Part shown: piece after piece, positions 33,264 to 33,554 of the stretch
Numbering within the stretch: the first letter of the stretch is position 1
Layout of the letters: each line of letters opens with the position of its first letter
Source of the DNA: Nostoc sp. FACHB-973
Lineage (GTDB): Bacteria; Cyanobacteriota; Cyanobacteriia; Cyanobacteriales; Nostocaceae
Direction: 5' to 3'
Length of the DNA stretch: 33,554 nt
Assembly (NCBI RefSeq): GCF_014698115.1
Contig: NZ_JACJSJ010000094.1
Coordinates: 1 to 33,554, forward strand
The notes under the pieces: model-generated
The model's input: the letters and a program-made list of their open reading frames with translations, nothing else
The model's database searches: none
What the model was told of the DNA's origin: nothing
Position numbers and translations under genes: made by a program

Positions 33264-33295
33264 TCAGTTCAAGATAATTCTTGGACTGATTTTTT
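33264..33295 (+). terminator. Rho-independent terminator of the RiPP-like cluster
   Basis: tcagttcaag (33264-33273) pairs with cttggactga (33280-33289) over 10 bp (one G-T), with a 6-nt loop, followed by six T residues (33290-33295). It lies 62 bp after the HopA1-like stop codon and is the best intrinsic terminator in the window. Confidence 0.85.
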
Positions 33296-33310
33296 ATATG
33301 TAAATCTCAT

Positions 33311-33426
33311 TGTATTGCAATACGGTTCAGTTAAGGGTTATTGGCGTAGAATATTGGTCTTGAAGACGCGATGAATCGCGTCTCTACATGAGGGTTTTGG
33401 GCTTAACTGAACTGCATTGCATTATA
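33311..33426. mobile_element. MITE-like element with 25-bp imperfect terminal inverted repeats
   Basis: The ends 33311-33335 and 33402-33426 are inverted repeats matching at 21 of 25 positions (shared ggttcagttaag/cttaactgaac core). A second perfect inverted repeat (agacgcgat / atcgcgtct, 33364-33383) lies inside. At 116 bp it has no coding capacity, fitting a miniature transposable element mobilised in trans. No clear target-site duplication was seen. Confidence 0.65.
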
Positions 33427-33554
33427 TTGATTGCGTGAAAAAAGTAAGTACACCCTAAAGCAAGAGCTAATTAATTTTTCGCTCCTGGCTATTAGAAGTA
33501 GGATAAAAACAGACTTACAGCTGAATTCAGGAGTAGAGCCTCTAGTCAAAATTG
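33427..33554. other. Terminal noncoding stretch
   Basis: The final 128 bp contain no recognisable gene or structure. The window ends here, so genes further downstream of the RiPP-like cluster, such as an exporter, cannot be assessed. Confidence 0.5.

Overview
The window looks like chromosome from a filamentous, Nostoc-like (Nostocales) cyanobacterium. Evidence: frequent HIP1 octamers (GCGATCGC), several arrays of short tandem heptamers of the STRR type, a CP12 protein, a biliverdin-type phytochrome with an Rcp-like response regulator, and several protein families typical of cyanobacteria (DUF29, DUF3177, FIST, HopA1-like). I found no tRNA, rRNA, CRISPR array or insertion-sequence transposase.

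Layout. (1) 1-2365: a small conserved protein and a zinc-type CDF transporter, flanked by inverted copies of one repeat array, then a single-domain response regulator. (2) 2804-8694: a light-sensing operon made of a possible 30-codon leader ORF overlapping the phytochrome start, a BphP-type phytochrome kinase, an Rcp1-like regulator and a REC/multi-PAS histidine kinase. The last three genes are 4 and 2 bp apart. (3) 9451-13848: a one-module NRPS (adenylation, embedded methyltransferase, carrier, terminal reductase) with no condensation domain. (4) 14087-18346: a membrane dCache hybrid kinase and a REC-kinase. (5) 18499-22079, minus strand: DUF29, guaA and cbiD. (6) 22296-24393: a small SLATT-like membrane protein, a DUF433/DUF5615 toxin-antitoxin pair, a small conserved protein and a DUF3177 membrane protein. 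(7) 24421-25256: a repeat- and hairpin-rich spacer. (8) 25257-29224: CP12, a FIST-domain protein, a metallophosphoesterase and trmB.

(9) 29668-33201 is the most interesting part: a compact, same-strand cluster ending in a good Rho-independent terminator. It holds two short peptides with a shared leader ending in Gly-Gly and unrelated cores, an eight-cysteine protein between them, an APH-fold kinase, and a HopA1-like protein. A separate APH-type kinase with a HopA1-type protein is the enzyme pair known from class V lanthipeptides (LxmK/LxmY, CaoK/CaoY) and thioamitides (TvaC/TvaD), where Ser/Thr are phosphorylated and then eliminated. I infer a cyanobacterial RiPP system related to class V lanthipeptides. 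One core has Ser, Thr and Cys; the other has a single Thr and no Ser or Cys, so the two products cannot carry the same modifications. No exporter, leader peptidase, cyclase or YcaO lies inside the window. A 116-bp MITE-like element follows the terminator.

All functional calls come from reading motifs by eye; no database search was run.
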